Assembly (NCBI GenBank): GCA_965226825.1
Contig: CBDDED010000003.1
Coordinates: 1,550,001-1,614,000, forward strand
Direction: 5' to 3'
DNA: 64,000 nt
DNA from: Io17-Chloro-G2 sp965226825
Lineage (GTDB): Bacteria > Chloroflexota > Dehalococcoidia > Lucifugimonadales > UBA3495
Shown here in pieces: positions 17,026 through 25,348 of this stretch. The position numbers were made by a program, and so were the translations under genes. The notes under the pieces were generated by a model that was not told the origin of the DNA, searched no databases, and was given only the letters and a program-made list of their open reading frames with translations. The number at the start of each line of letters is the position of its first letter. The first letter of the stretch is position 1.

Positions 17026-17712
17026 ATGTCACCTTTGCTAACAACCCGAACCGAGGGCCGGGTCCTAGTCGTGGAAATGGCGCGGCCTCAAGAAGGAAAC
17101 GCGTTGAACCGCGAGCTTCAAACCGAGTTGGCTAGCGCATGGCGTCAGTTGGAGGCCAATGAGGAACTTCACGCCGGGGTTTTGCACGGGGGCGGCAGAG
17201 TGTTCTCGGTAGGTCATGACGTGAATGAGTTGGCCTCGGGGTCCGGCGACCAGGCCGACCCGGCTCCCCCCGACGGACTGTTTCCCCACTCTTTGTCCAA
17301 ACCGGTGATCGCCGCGGTCGAAGGCGAATGTTTTGGGCTTGGGTTTGAGTTAGCGATGGCCTGTGATCTTCGCGTCGCCGGGGAGGATGCCCGGTTCGGC
17401 TTTCCCGACACCAATCTCTATGTCAGCTACCGACTGGCGTCGGCATTACTGCCCCGGCTAACCAACCTGGGCGCGAGTTTGGACCTGCTGCTGACCGGCA
17501 ACCCGATGACGGCGTCCCGCCTGGAGCAACTGCGGCTGGTGAACCGGGTGACTCCTCCAGGTCAAGCGCTCAACACCGCGATGGACCTGGCACAGGACAT
17601 GGTTGAGCACTTCGGGTCGGCAACGGCCTTCCGCAAGGAGCAGATCTGGCAGTTTTCCGGCCTGCCCCTGCCCACGGCGCTAAGCCTGGCTCGCGCCTCG
17701 TATAACGGCTGA
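17026..17712 (+). CDS. Short enoyl-CoA hydratase/isomerase family protein
   Basis: At 228 residues this is shorter than usual crotonases (about 255-270) and lacks most of the C-terminal helical trimerisation region. The oxyanion-hole segments are intact (GGRVFSVGHDVNELAS; VIAAVEGECFGLGFELAMACDLRVA). The catalytic loop reads FGFPDTNLYVSYRLA, with Asp in place of the hydratase Glu, as in some enoyl-CoA isomerase-like members. It ends the three-crotonase run. Downstream lies a 680-base repeat-bearing gap. Confidence 0.88.
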   Translation: MSPLLTTRTEGRVLVVEMARPQEGNALNRELQTELASAWRQLEANEELHAGVLHGGGRVFSVGHDVNELASGSGDQADPAPPDGLFPHSLSKPVIAAVEGECFGLGFELAMACDLRVAGEDARFGFPDTNLYVSYRLASALLPRLTNLGASLDLLLTGNPMTASRLEQLRLVNRVTPPGQALNTAMDLAQDMVEHFGSATAFRKEQIWQFSGLPLPTALSLARASYNG

Positions 17713-18391
17713 CGACGGCCTGCCTTCAAGGCAACCGCGTTCTAGCGTGTCGGGCGAATCTTACATCCAAAGTGATGTTTGATCGCCTTTTATCTGGCCA
17801 TCCTCACTTTCAGTCTTCCGAGCCGCAGCGGGAATCCAGATCCTCTTTCTTGCACCGACACCCTTACACAACGGGGAGACGGCAGGTGTGAGTAACCCTC
17901 GCCCACCTGGACGACCGTTCCACACCGGGCCTTCCCACTTTCCTCTACGTAGTCGAATCACAAAAAGGGCTCTGGATCCCCGCTGCGGCGAGGATGACGG
18001 TGTGTGGGGAGAAAGGCTCCTCTGGTTTGCCGTAATGGCGGGAAAGACCGGGGTTAGAGAGGAATGCCTCTGGATTGGCGGTGCGGCAGAATTATTTTCC
18101 AACCAGGTGTTGCACTTGAAATGTGAATCCACATTCCTGCTGCGACTGGAATGACGGGGGTTGGGGCTTTGGTAAATTGCTGCGGCGGGAAAAGGACGGG
18201 AGTAGGAGTACGCTTTCATCTGAGTTTTGCCCGGACGCTGCCGGGGACTATTCGGAGCATGCGCCAGCGGTTTGAATTGCAATTGCCCGGCGTAAGGCAC
18301 GGCTTCAATTGACACCCATCTCATGTCAACTTACCATTGCGACTAAATTCTGATTTGTAATGCTGCCGGGGCAAAAGGCGGCGGCGAGGTC
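17713..18391. repeat. Gene-free gap with three dispersed-repeat copies
   Basis: Copies of the dispersed family lie near 17816-17843 (GAGCCGCAGCGGGAATCCAG), 17967-18000 (GGGCTCTGGATCCCCGCTGC, then GGCGAGGATGACGG) and 18128-18159 (CCTGCTGCGACTGGAATGAC). The first is inverted relative to the other two. There is no transposase and no recognisable ORF. The nitroreductase promoter should lie near 18330-18385 but is not distinct. Confidence 0.7.
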
Positions 18392-19030
18392 ATGATGGCG
18401 GAAGAGATCGGGTTGTTTGAAGCGCTGTATACACAGCGGGCATTGCGGTATATCAAGCCGGACCCCATACCGGATGAACTGGTCCGGAAGGTGCTGGACG
18501 CGGGCATCCGGGCGCCCAACGGGGGCAACACGCAGAGATGGGGCTTTATAGTAATAAAAGACCTGGCGACCAAGCGTTTTATTCAGGAGCGCTACGACAG
18601 GACCGGCCACCCGGTGCACCCCGACCCGACCAGCGCCGGAATGGCCCGTTCCCAGTCCCGCAATGACGCGGCCGCCCAGCATTTAGCCGAGCACCTCCAC
18701 GAAGTGCCGGTATTGATCTTGTGCTGCCTCGGCGGGGGCGGCGGCCCCAGCGACATCGGCCGGGGAGCGAGCATCTACCCGGCAGTGCAGAACATGCTAC
18801 TGGCCGCCCGGGGATTGGGGTTGGCCAGTGTGTTGACCACCCGTCCACGCCGGGGGTTTGAGCAGGAAATAAAGGAGCTTTTGAACATACCAGACGACGT
18901 GGACACGGCCGCGATGCTGCCGCTGGGCTATCCGGCGGACGGTGTGCAGTACGGCAGGACCCGGAGAGCCCCGGTGGAGACGGTCACATTCAACGAGAAA
19001 TGGGGGCAACCCTGGGAAGCCAAGGATTAA
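18392..19030 (+). CDS. Nitroreductase family protein
   Basis: A 212-residue flavoprotein of the nitroreductase/BluB-like fold. It has the FMN-binding start EALYTQRALRYIKPDPIPDELVRKVLDAGIRAPNGGNTQRWGF, where RxxR-like contacts and the N-x-Q segment bind FMN. It also has a conserved GASIYPAVQNMLLAARGLGLASVLTT helix and a C-terminal LPLGYPADG nicotinamide-site motif. Such enzymes reduce nitro groups, quinones or enones with NAD(P)H as homodimers. Two Met codons (18392, 18395) could both start it. Glutamine synthetase follows 150 bases later. The substrate is unknown. Confidence 0.9.
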   Translation: MMAEEIGLFEALYTQRALRYIKPDPIPDELVRKVLDAGIRAPNGGNTQRWGFIVIKDLATKRFIQERYDRTGHPVHPDPTSAGMARSQSRNDAAAQHLAEHLHEVPVLILCCLGGGGGPSDIGRGASIYPAVQNMLLAARGLGLASVLTTRPRRGFEQEIKELLNIPDDVDTAAMLPLGYPADGVQYGRTRRAPVETVTFNEKWGQPWEAKD

Positions 19031-19180
19031 ACCCGGGTTCGGCGAATCCAGAGGCCCAGCGGCCCAGCGGCCCAGCGACAATCGTTGCTGCGCCGCCAAA
19101 CAGGATCCCGGAAATCCCTTTATTGGGCTCTGATGGGGTATGATAAGGACAACGGGGCTTTAGGATCAGGAGGGTTTGAA

Positions 19181-20518
19181 ATGGTGTCCGGGGATTCTTC
19201 CGAGCGGGGCTTTGTAATTCAGACAGCCCGAGACGCCGACGTGAAGTTCGTGCGGCTGTGGTTTCCGGACATCCTGGGAAACCTCAAGGGATTCGCGATC
19301 AACGTCACCGATTTGGAAGACGCTATCGACAACGGCGTGGGTTTTGACGGTTCGGCCATCGAAGGCTTTGCCCGGACCAACGAGAGCGATATGCGAGCTT
19401 TTCCGGACCCAGCCACGTTTACGCTTTTGCCGTGGCGCCCCCAGCAAAACGCGGTGGCCCGGATGTTCTGCGACATCAGGAGACCCAAGGGTGAAGATTT
19501 TCCCGGAGACCCGCGGCAGGTCCTGAAGCGCAACCTGGAAAAGTTGGCCCGGCTTGGCTACACCTATTACGTGGGTACGGAGCTCGAGTTCTTTTACCTG
19601 CAAGACTCCCATAATCCGGTGCCGCTGGACGGTCACGGCTACTTCGACCAGCTTTCCAGCCCGGCCAGCAGCGACCTGCGGCGGGACACGGTGCTCAACC
19701 TTGGCGAGATGGGCGTTCCCGTAAAGTACTCCCATCATGAGGCGGCTCCCAGCCAGCACGAAATTGACCTTCAATACACCGACGGCCTGACCATGGCCGA
19801 CAGCGTGATGACGGCCAAGCTGGCGATCAAAGAGTTGGCCCAACAGAGAGGGGTATACGCTTCCTTTATGCCCAAGCCAATTCCGGGAGTGAACGGTTCG
19901 GGGATGCACGTTCACCAATCGCTCTACCAGGGAGACCACAACGCGTTCTACGAAGCGGACGACGAGTATTACCTTTCAACGGTGGGCAAGAGATTCATCG
20001 CCGGATTGCTCCACCACGCGCAGGAAATTACCCTGGTCACCAACCAGTGGGTCAACTCCTACAAGCGGCTGGTGGCGGGATACGAGGCGCCGGTCTACGT
20101 GTCCTGGGCCCACGTCAACCAGTCCGACCTGGTGCGGGTCCCCGCCTACCAACAGGGTAAAGAAAGCTCGGTCAGGGTGGAATACCGCGCGCCGGACCCC
20201 GCCTGCAACCCATACCTGGCTTTCAGTGTCATGCTGGCCGCCGGTATGAAGGGCATCGAGGAGGAATACCCGGTGCAGCCTCCGACACAGGAAAAGGTGT
20301 TCGAAATGCCCGCGCAGCAGCGCCAATCCCTGGGGATCAAGTCCCTTCCCGGCAGTTTGGGCGAGGCGATCCAACTGGCTGAGGACAGCGACCTGCTCCG
20401 AGGGGCTCTGGGGGACCACATCTTCAACAGCTTCATCGAGAACAAGAAAATTGAATGGGAAGAGTACCGTTCCACCGTGACCGACTACGAGATTTCCCGG
20501 TACTTGCCCATCCTATAG
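19181..20518 (+). CDS. glnA: Glutamine synthetase, type I (alpha-like)
   Basis: AGGAGG at 19168-19173 sets the ATG at 19181, giving 445 residues; the open frame extends 32 codons upstream but is not needed. It forms glutamine from glutamate, ammonia and ATP in the cytoplasm. Motifs: GVGFDGSAIEGFARTNESDM (Asp latch) near 53-71, ELEFFYL metal ligands near 140, HHEAAPSQHEIDLQ near 186, NGSGMHVHQSL near 243, NSYKRLV near 290 and EYRAPDPACNPYLAFSVML near 330. The length and the lack of the GS-I-beta insertion and of a clear adenylylation Tyr motif point to the I-alpha type, which is controlled by feedback rather than adenylylation. Confidence 0.93.
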   Translation: MVSGDSSERGFVIQTARDADVKFVRLWFPDILGNLKGFAINVTDLEDAIDNGVGFDGSAIEGFARTNESDMRAFPDPATFTLLPWRPQQNAVARMFCDIRRPKGEDFPGDPRQVLKRNLEKLARLGYTYYVGTELEFFYLQDSHNPVPLDGHGYFDQLSSPASSDLRRDTVLNLGEMGVPVKYSHHEAAPSQHEIDLQYTDGLTMADSVMTAKLAIKELAQQRGVYASFMPKPIPGVNGSGMHVHQSLYQGDHNAFYEADDEYYLSTVGKRFIAGLLHHAQEITLVTNQWVNSYKRLVAGYEAPVYVSWAHVNQSDLVRVPAYQQGKESSVRVEYRAPDPACNPYLAFSVMLAAGMKGIEEEYPVQPPTQEKVFEMPAQQRQSLGIKSLPGSLGEAIQLAEDSDLLRGALGDHIFNSFIENKKIEWEEYRSTVTDYEISRYLPIL

Positions 20519-20675
20519 CCCGCGCTATTGTCGACGCCCCGACGGCTTGCATATACCGCCCGGGATTGGCGGCGCCGGTCCAACGACGTAAGGCGGAAAC
20601 CTAGCGCGCTGCATGCAACCTGTTCCCATTCACCACATCTCAACCCCACACATTTCAACGGAACAGGAGAAAGAT

Positions 20676-21806
20676 TTGGCGTTGCAATTCGGCGTTTTCG
20701 ACCACATCGAGCCCGTTCCCGGGTTGAGCCTGGAGCAGATCTACCAGAAGCGGTTGATTCAGCTTCAGAAGCTGGACGAGGCCGGGTTCTACTCCTATCA
20801 CCTGGCGGAACACCACACGCCCGCGGTTCACAGCCTGGCCCCTTCGCAGAATGTATTCCTTGCTGCGGTATCGCAGCACACGACCCAGCTGCGTTTTGGT
20901 CCCTGCGTGTACGTCCTGCCTTTGCACCACCCCATCAGGCTGATCGAAGAGATTTGCATGCTGGACAACCTGAGCGGCGGGCGGATGGAAATCGGCGTGG
21001 GCCGGGGCGGGGTTTTGGAGGCCTTCTTCTGGGGTCAGGACTCGGACGTGGAAGTGAACTACGCCCGGTTCCTGGAAACGTTAGCCATCGTCCGGGAAGG
21101 TCTGGCTCAGGAGGAATTGAACTACCACGGGGAGTTTTACGATTTCGACGAACTACCCATGCGGCTGAATCCCAAGCAATCGCCCCACCCGCCGTTATGG
21201 TACATGCGGAACATTGCGACGTCGGCTTACCACGGGATGAATGCATTGCTGGATGTACCCATGTGGGAGTTTGGCCCTTACGTTGACCGGTTCCGGGAGT
21301 TGTGGGAGGAGCAGCATGGACTCCCGCTGGCTACGTCCCAGGGCCCCGAACCCAAGATTGGTTTGATAATGCACCTGCTCCTGGACGACACCGACGCCGG
21401 AGCCACCGCCCAGGCCGCCCCGGCGTGGGAAAGGTACCGGTGGAACCTGGGGGCGCCCCGGCGGTTGGAAGCCGAAAAGCGGGGGCTGAGCCAGTTCCTT
21501 GGCTCCAACGCCAGGGTCCGCCCCAGCACGGCTCCATCCCGGGAGGTGCGCCGCGACCCCGGCCCGCAGTCCAGCCAGGTCCAGAAGGCCAACGATTCAC
21601 GGCAAAACCCGGGTGGGTTGGGCACCACCTGCATCGCCGGCTCCCCCGACTCCATGCGGGAGTACCTCGATGAATACATGGAGACCGGGGCCAACTACTT
21701 CGTCTGCTCTTTCCAATGGGGCGACTTGACCCACGAACAAGCGATGCGCTCCATTGAGCTTTTCACCACTGAGGTAATGCCACACTACTCGGCTGCCGCG
21801 GGTTGA
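20676..21806 (+). CDS. LLM-class flavin-dependent oxidoreductase
   Basis: A luciferase-like monooxygenase of about 376 residues. I place the start at the TTG at 20676 because AGGAG lies 7 bases upstream; an ATG at 20613 is in frame but has no ribosome site. Signatures include LQFGVFDHIEP, FYSYHLAEHHTPAVH, YVLPLHHPIRLIEEICMLDNLSGGRMEIGVGRGG and the substrate-half segment LNPKQSPHPPLWYMRNI. A stretch around residues 265-305 (RRLEAEKRGLSQFLG, then Arg/Ser/Pro-rich) is an apparent insertion of low complexity. It likely oxidises an organic substrate with reduced flavin. Confidence 0.9.
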   Translation: MALQFGVFDHIEPVPGLSLEQIYQKRLIQLQKLDEAGFYSYHLAEHHTPAVHSLAPSQNVFLAAVSQHTTQLRFGPCVYVLPLHHPIRLIEEICMLDNLSGGRMEIGVGRGGVLEAFFWGQDSDVEVNYARFLETLAIVREGLAQEELNYHGEFYDFDELPMRLNPKQSPHPPLWYMRNIATSAYHGMNALLDVPMWEFGPYVDRFRELWEEQHGLPLATSQGPEPKIGLIMHLLLDDTDAGATAQAAPAWERYRWNLGAPRRLEAEKRGLSQFLGSNARVRPSTAPSREVRRDPGPQSSQVQKANDSRQNPGGLGTTCIAGSPDSMREYLDEYMETGANYFVCSFQWGDLTHEQAMRSIELFTTEVMPHYSAAAG

Positions 21807-21831
21807 TGTTGCGCCGGCGTTCCCAGTAAGA

Positions 21832-21957
21832 ATGAACCGCCGCCAGAGGCGTAGAATCTCGCGCCGAAAAAGCGGCAGCGCCCGACTGCCCTGGTGGTTG
21901 ATCTTGTTCCTAACACTGATGGTAGCCGCCGTTGCTCTTGGCCGGAGCTTGGGTTGA
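21832..21957 (+). CDS. Possible 41-residue basic single-pass membrane peptide
   Basis: The frame MNRRQRRRISRRKSGSAR is followed by the hydrophobic helix LPWWLILFLTLMVAAVALG and a stop. A strongly basic cytoplasmic tail plus one membrane helix is typical of real small membrane proteins, and a rho-independent terminator follows 30 bases after the stop. The ribosome site is weak (AGTAAG). It starts 26 bases after the LLM stop and could be its last operon member. Chance occurrence cannot be excluded. Confidence 0.4.
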   Translation: MNRRQRRRISRRKSGSARLPWWLILFLTLMVAAVALGRSLG

Positions 21958-21987
21958 CCGGTGCTCGGGATATCCCGTTCGAAAGAC

Positions 21988-22025
21988 AACGCCCCGGCCT
22001 AAAACAGCCGGGGCGTTTGGTTTTC
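21988..22025 (+). terminator. Rho-independent terminator
   Basis: An 11-bp stem AACGCCCCGGC / GCCGGGGCGTT with an 8-base loop is followed by TGGTTTTC. It ends the transcript that carries the LLM and possibly the 41-residue peptide. It could also act weakly on the converging minus-strand operon. Confidence 0.85.
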
Positions 22026-22366
22026 CCGCCGGTTCCGAATCAGGCGCAGGTCAATCCCAAATGGCGGAAACCTTGAAGGAGATTTGGGACTGTTCGTCCA
22101 ATGAGTCCACAATTTCGGCGGGGCGGTCGCCCACTATGCCCAAAGGCACGATCCAATTCAGGAACTCGTGGTCGACGAATCGTTGACCACTCGGGATTAA
22201 ACGCCTTTGCGCATTGCTGGCCACTGTTCCGGCGGGTTCGGTATCGTTGGCGCGTGGGAACAACCCAGTCCTACGATTCACCTCATGATTCGCTGCTTGC
22301 GCTGGATTGTGGTCGGGCTGTGGACCGGGGGTACGAAGAGAAATAGCTAAATTCAATGCGCGGCGT
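22026..22366. other. Gene-free gap downstream of the RdhA-like operon
   Basis: This 341-base gap sits between the plus-strand terminator and the 3' end of the minus-strand ferredoxin fusion. I see no RNA gene, no repeat of the dispersed family and no minus-strand T-run terminator. The open frames on either strand have no recognisable content. Confidence 0.45.
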
Positions 22367-23032
22367 TCAGTACGCGGCGACCGCGGCGCGGGCGCACTCC
22401 TGGTCCTGGTCTTCGGTGCCTCCGCTAACCCCGGCGGCGCCGACCACGTTGGGAGCATCCAATACCGGGATTCCTCCTGCCACCGCAATCGCCTTGCCCT
22501 GGGTGGACACGATCAAGCTCTGGAACCAACTTTCCCCGGCGGTGGCGGCCAATTGGGTGGTAGGCACTTGGAAGGTGGCGGCGGTGTAGGCTTTGCTGAT
22601 AGCGATATCAACGCTCATCGGCTTGGCCCGGTCCATGCGTCCAAAGGCGATCAACCGGCCGCCTTCGTCGACCACGGCAACGCTCACTGCAATGTCCAAC
22701 TCCAGGGCTTTGGCGTGTCCAGCCTGGATCATGTTGAGGGCTTTTTCGATGGGCACGGGCATGGGGGCTCCCTTAGTCTTACGATAAAATTCGGCGTTAT
22801 CGCCAATGTATTTCTGGAATTGCTTGGGGACTTCGATGTCCAGGAAGATCGCCTCCACCGGACAGACCAGCTTGCATTGCTCGCAGGCGATGCAAACCTC
22901 GGGATCGATAAAGTACTGATCGGAATCTTCGGTGGTGGCGATGCAATCTACCGGACACACCTCCAAGCAGGTGGCGTCCTTAACCCCCACACAGGGTTCA
23001 GTGATAACGTAGGTTGAGAATTGGGAAGTCAT
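22367..23032 (-). CDS. 7Fe-type ferredoxin fused to GlcG/HbpS (DUF336) domain
   Basis: A 221-residue two-domain protein. Residues 1-70 are an FdxA-like ferredoxin: STYVITEPCVGVKDATCLEVCP with Cys14, 22, 26 and 30, then Cys47, 50, 53 and 57. By family precedent [3Fe-4S] would use Cys14, 22 and 57, and [4Fe-4S] would use Cys26, 47, 50 and 53. After a short linker, residues 95-221 are a GlcG/HbpS domain (ALNMIQAGHAKALELDIAVS to GGTEDQDQECARAAVAA). It begins 9 bases after the stop of the corrinoid-fold gene, and the RdhA-like gene lies further upstream. It is therefore probably an electron donor or cofactor-handling partner. There is no signal peptide. I do not know this fusion as a described protein. 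Confidence 0.88.
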   Translation of the reverse strand: MTSQFSTYVITEPCVGVKDATCLEVCPVDCIATTEDSDQYFIDPEVCIACEQCKLVCPVEAIFLDIEVPKQFQKYIGDNAEFYRKTKGAPMPVPIEKALNMIQAGHAKALELDIAVSVAVVDEGGRLIAFGRMDRAKPMSVDIAISKAYTAATFQVPTTQLAATAGESWFQSLIVSTQGKAIAVAGGIPVLDAPNVVGAAGVSGGTEDQDQECARAAVAAY

Positions 23033-23041
23033 GATTGTTGA

Positions 23042-23713
23042 TTATTGCCCTGGTCCAGCTGGATTATCCACCGCCAAGGGAAGGTTGGTGACGACGGCCT
23101 GGGTCACGTGAACGTAACCGCGCTTTCCATCCACTTTCAAATTTCTCTGCCGGTCCACCTTGCCCAAACCGGCTGATTCGGCCAAGGGTATGGGATCGAA
23201 TGCGGCCTTTGCGGCCTTGAATCCAGTCTCCCTGATGAATGCGCCCAAGTGCTGGACGACGACTGCGCCTCGCTGCCGCACGAATTGACCGCCCACGCCC
23301 TTAGCAACTTCCGGGTCATACTCGGAAAGCAGTGCGCAGACCACCACGAACCAATTGGCAGTTGGGACGTCGGCCCCGGAATGCGGTTGGGCATCCGGCG
23401 GGGCGTCTCCTGGCTCGGCATCGCCCGACGGTATAACGACCTGACCTTGACCGGGCGGCAGCGGCACAATCCCGACGAAGTCGGCGCCCCACCAACGGGC
23501 CAGGTGTTTCAGGTTTTGGGACATGACGACAGGATCGGGCTCGTTGCTCTTGACCGGAAACACCCTGCCTTCACTGCCGCCGACCAAGGCTGCAGCCAGG
23601 TCGCCGTTCGAGTCGACCGGAGGTCGGTTGATAAAGTGATCCCACATGGGGTCCGACTTTTTTCGGTTGAACAATCCTGCCAACGGTCCTGCCTCTTTCG
23701 GGGTTAACGCCAA
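23042..23713 (-). CDS. RdhA/QueG-like corrinoid-fold protein lacking Fe-S cysteines
   Basis: A 223-residue protein whose middle and end parallel the corrinoid-binding half of the upstream RdhA-like protein. VMSQNLKHLARWWGADFVGIVPL matches its ALSRHIKSVAEFLGAGVVGIAAV. GAFIRETGFKAAKAAFDPIPLAESAGLGKV matches its VSYIRELGYEAVQNKAQPMPVALAAGMGEL. VTQAVVTNLPLAVDNP matches its LGDPILTNMPLVADKP. It then stops where the ferredoxin-like region should begin, and it contains only one Cys. The only available in-frame start is a TTG, 70 bases after the rdhA-like stop. It is likely a partner subunit that works with the ferredoxin fusion downstream, or a regulatory paralogue. Function unproven. Confidence 0.8.
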   Translation of the reverse strand: MALTPKEAGPLAGLFNRKKSDPMWDHFINRPPVDSNGDLAAALVGGSEGRVFPVKSNEPDPVVMSQNLKHLARWWGADFVGIVPLPPGQGQVVIPSGDAEPGDAPPDAQPHSGADVPTANWFVVVCALLSEYDPEVAKGVGGQFVRQRGAVVVQHLGAFIRETGFKAAKAAFDPIPLAESAGLGKVDRQRNLKVDGKRGYVHVTQAVVTNLPLAVDNPAGPGQ

Positions 23714-23783
23714 CTGGTCATCCCGGTCTTCTGCGGGTACCCGGGAAGACGTTTCGATGGGTGCGTCTGTTCTTTCGGGGCCG

Positions 23784-25178
23784 CTACTTAGAGCGGGCTG
23801 CCCTTTCCTGCCTTTCCTTCAATATCTCAAACCGGCGAGTGTTTTCCTTCAATGGGTAGTAGTAGCCGATTTTGCCGTTGGGGTCGGCCGCCTCTCCGTG
23901 GCCATGGTTTTCAGATCCCTCAACGCTTTCGCCCTTCTTTTTCTTGACAGGCACGATGCCGGTGTCGTACCCCGCCCATTTGATCCGCTTGCGGGGGACC
24001 GTGCCCCAGAAGGTGTCGTCCAGCCACTTCAAACCCAAGACCGTCAAAACCCGCAGGTTTTTGGGAGTCCGTTTCAGCGTTTGCACCGCCAAGGTGTGCC
24101 ACCATGCCCTGGGCTTGGTGTAGGGACAAACCGTGACACAGGTCAGGCAGATTTCCCAGAATTCCATCACGTGGGCCCGCAGCCGGTAACACTGCTCCCA
24201 ATTGATCTTGTACTTCTCGACGCCGTTGTGGACCACCTTGTCTTCCACGCTGATGCTATTGGTGGGACAAGTGTTGGCGCACTTCTTACAAACCTTGCAG
24301 AAATCGCTGACGCCGATGTCGATTGGCTTGTCGGCAACCAGAGGCATGTTGGTGAGTATTGGGTCGCCGAGATGGACGCGGGCCCCGTATTTCTCGGTGA
24401 TGACCATACCGTTCCGGCCCAATTCGCCCATGCCCGCGGCCAGGGCGACGGGCATCGGCTGGGCCTTGTTTTGCACGGCCTCGTAGCCAAGCTCGCGAAT
24501 ATAAGACACCAGGTTGGCGTAAATTAGGGACATTTGAGCCTGGCTGAAATGGTACGCGTGGTCACCCAGGTGATGCCGGTGCGCCTGGGCCATTTCATAG
24601 TCCCAAACGGTGGATATGCAGATGGCGTAAGGGTACTTGGCGGCGGTGACCGCAGGGCTGTCTTTGCCCCCCTGGTCCCGGCCTATGGAGGCGCTGCCGT
24701 CGTCGAAGAATTCGTTGCCGGCGTACAACATGGATGGGTGCACCGCCGCGATACCAACGACGCCGGCTCCCAGGAACTCTGCCACACTCTTAATGTGACG
24801 GCTCAAAGCCGCGGGGTCGGATCCCAGGGGCTTGAGCGGGTTCACCTTGCTGCGGGGCGCCCGGGCCACGTGATGCTGCAAAGTGTTGCGCTGATCGGCG
24901 GAAGATTGTGGGAAGGCGATTCGGGACAGGGCGTCAACGCTGGTCCGGTTGAAGTACCAGTTGAAGAGGGGTTTACCCAGTTCGCCTCTTTTATTTTTCT
25001 CGTGGGGAGACTCGCTGGCAGGAACCGAACCCCACTGGCCCACCACCCTGGCGGACCGGCCAAAATCCGGCGTCAACGGAATCACCGTGGGCGGCGGCTT
25101 GGTCCCATTGTCAGAACCCAAGGGGCGTTCATGATCGCCCTGGGGAGGCGGTGACTTTTCTTCCACGTTGACGGCCAT
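23784..25178 (-). CDS. Reductive dehalogenase-like (RdhA-type) corrinoid/Fe-S protein
   Basis: GGAGGGCTTT before the ATG at 25178 sets a 464-residue product. The corrinoid-type domain spans about residues 120-285 (AEFLGAGVVGIAAVHPSMLY; IRELGYEAVQNKAQPMPVAL; GELGRNGMVITEKYGARVHL). The dicluster region follows with Cys294, 297, 300 and 304 (FCKVCKKCANTCP), then Cys330, 344, 347 and 351 (ICLTCVTVCPYTKP). This is the RdhA arrangement. No twin-arginine signal and no rdhB anchor gene are present, so it should be cytoplasmic, as in catabolic or orphan RdhA homologues. It may reductively cleave a carbon-halogen or other bond, but activity is inferred from fold only. It heads a three-gene minus-strand operon. 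Confidence 0.85.
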   Translation of the reverse strand: MAVNVEEKSPPPQGDHERPLGSDNGTKPPPTVIPLTPDFGRSARVVGQWGSVPASESPHEKNKRGELGKPLFNWYFNRTSVDALSRIAFPQSSADQRNTLQHHVARAPRSKVNPLKPLGSDPAALSRHIKSVAEFLGAGVVGIAAVHPSMLYAGNEFFDDGSASIGRDQGGKDSPAVTAAKYPYAICISTVWDYEMAQAHRHHLGDHAYHFSQAQMSLIYANLVSYIRELGYEAVQNKAQPMPVALAAGMGELGRNGMVITEKYGARVHLGDPILTNMPLVADKPIDIGVSDFCKVCKKCANTCPTNSISVEDKVVHNGVEKYKINWEQCYRLRAHVMEFWEICLTCVTVCPYTKPRAWWHTLAVQTLKRTPKNLRVLTVLGLKWLDDTFWGTVPRKRIKWAGYDTGIVPVKKKKGESVEGSENHGHGEAADPNGKIGYYYPLKENTRRFEILKERQERAARSK

Positions 25179-25313
25179 AAAGCCCTCCATTGGTCCAGAA
25201 TGGGTCCGGCAACAAAAGCCGGGAAACCGGTGCATAGGGGGTGACGGATAGAGTTTAGCACTACGGCACAGAGCCATCAAATGCAGCCAGGGCAACGGTC
25301 GTACAATAATGCC

Positions 25314-25342
25314 TTGACCTGGGAGCGACACAATGTTATCGT
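25314..25342 (+). promoter_or_regulatory. Promoter TTGACC-17-TATCGT, probably leaderless
   Basis: TTGACC (25314-25319) and TATCGT (25337-25342) are spaced by 17 bases. The expected transcription start falls at or next to the GTG start codon at 25349, and there is no ribosome site. This implies a leaderless mRNA for the DUF6932-like gene. The TATC/GATA dyad around the -10 could be an operator for the partner HTH protein. Confidence 0.45.
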
Positions 25343-25348
25343 TGTGTT

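Noticed and set aside
22307..23017. Plus-strand 236-residue ORF
   Set aside because: It is antisense to the ferredoxin-HbpS fusion. The minus frame has the ordered cysteine motifs.
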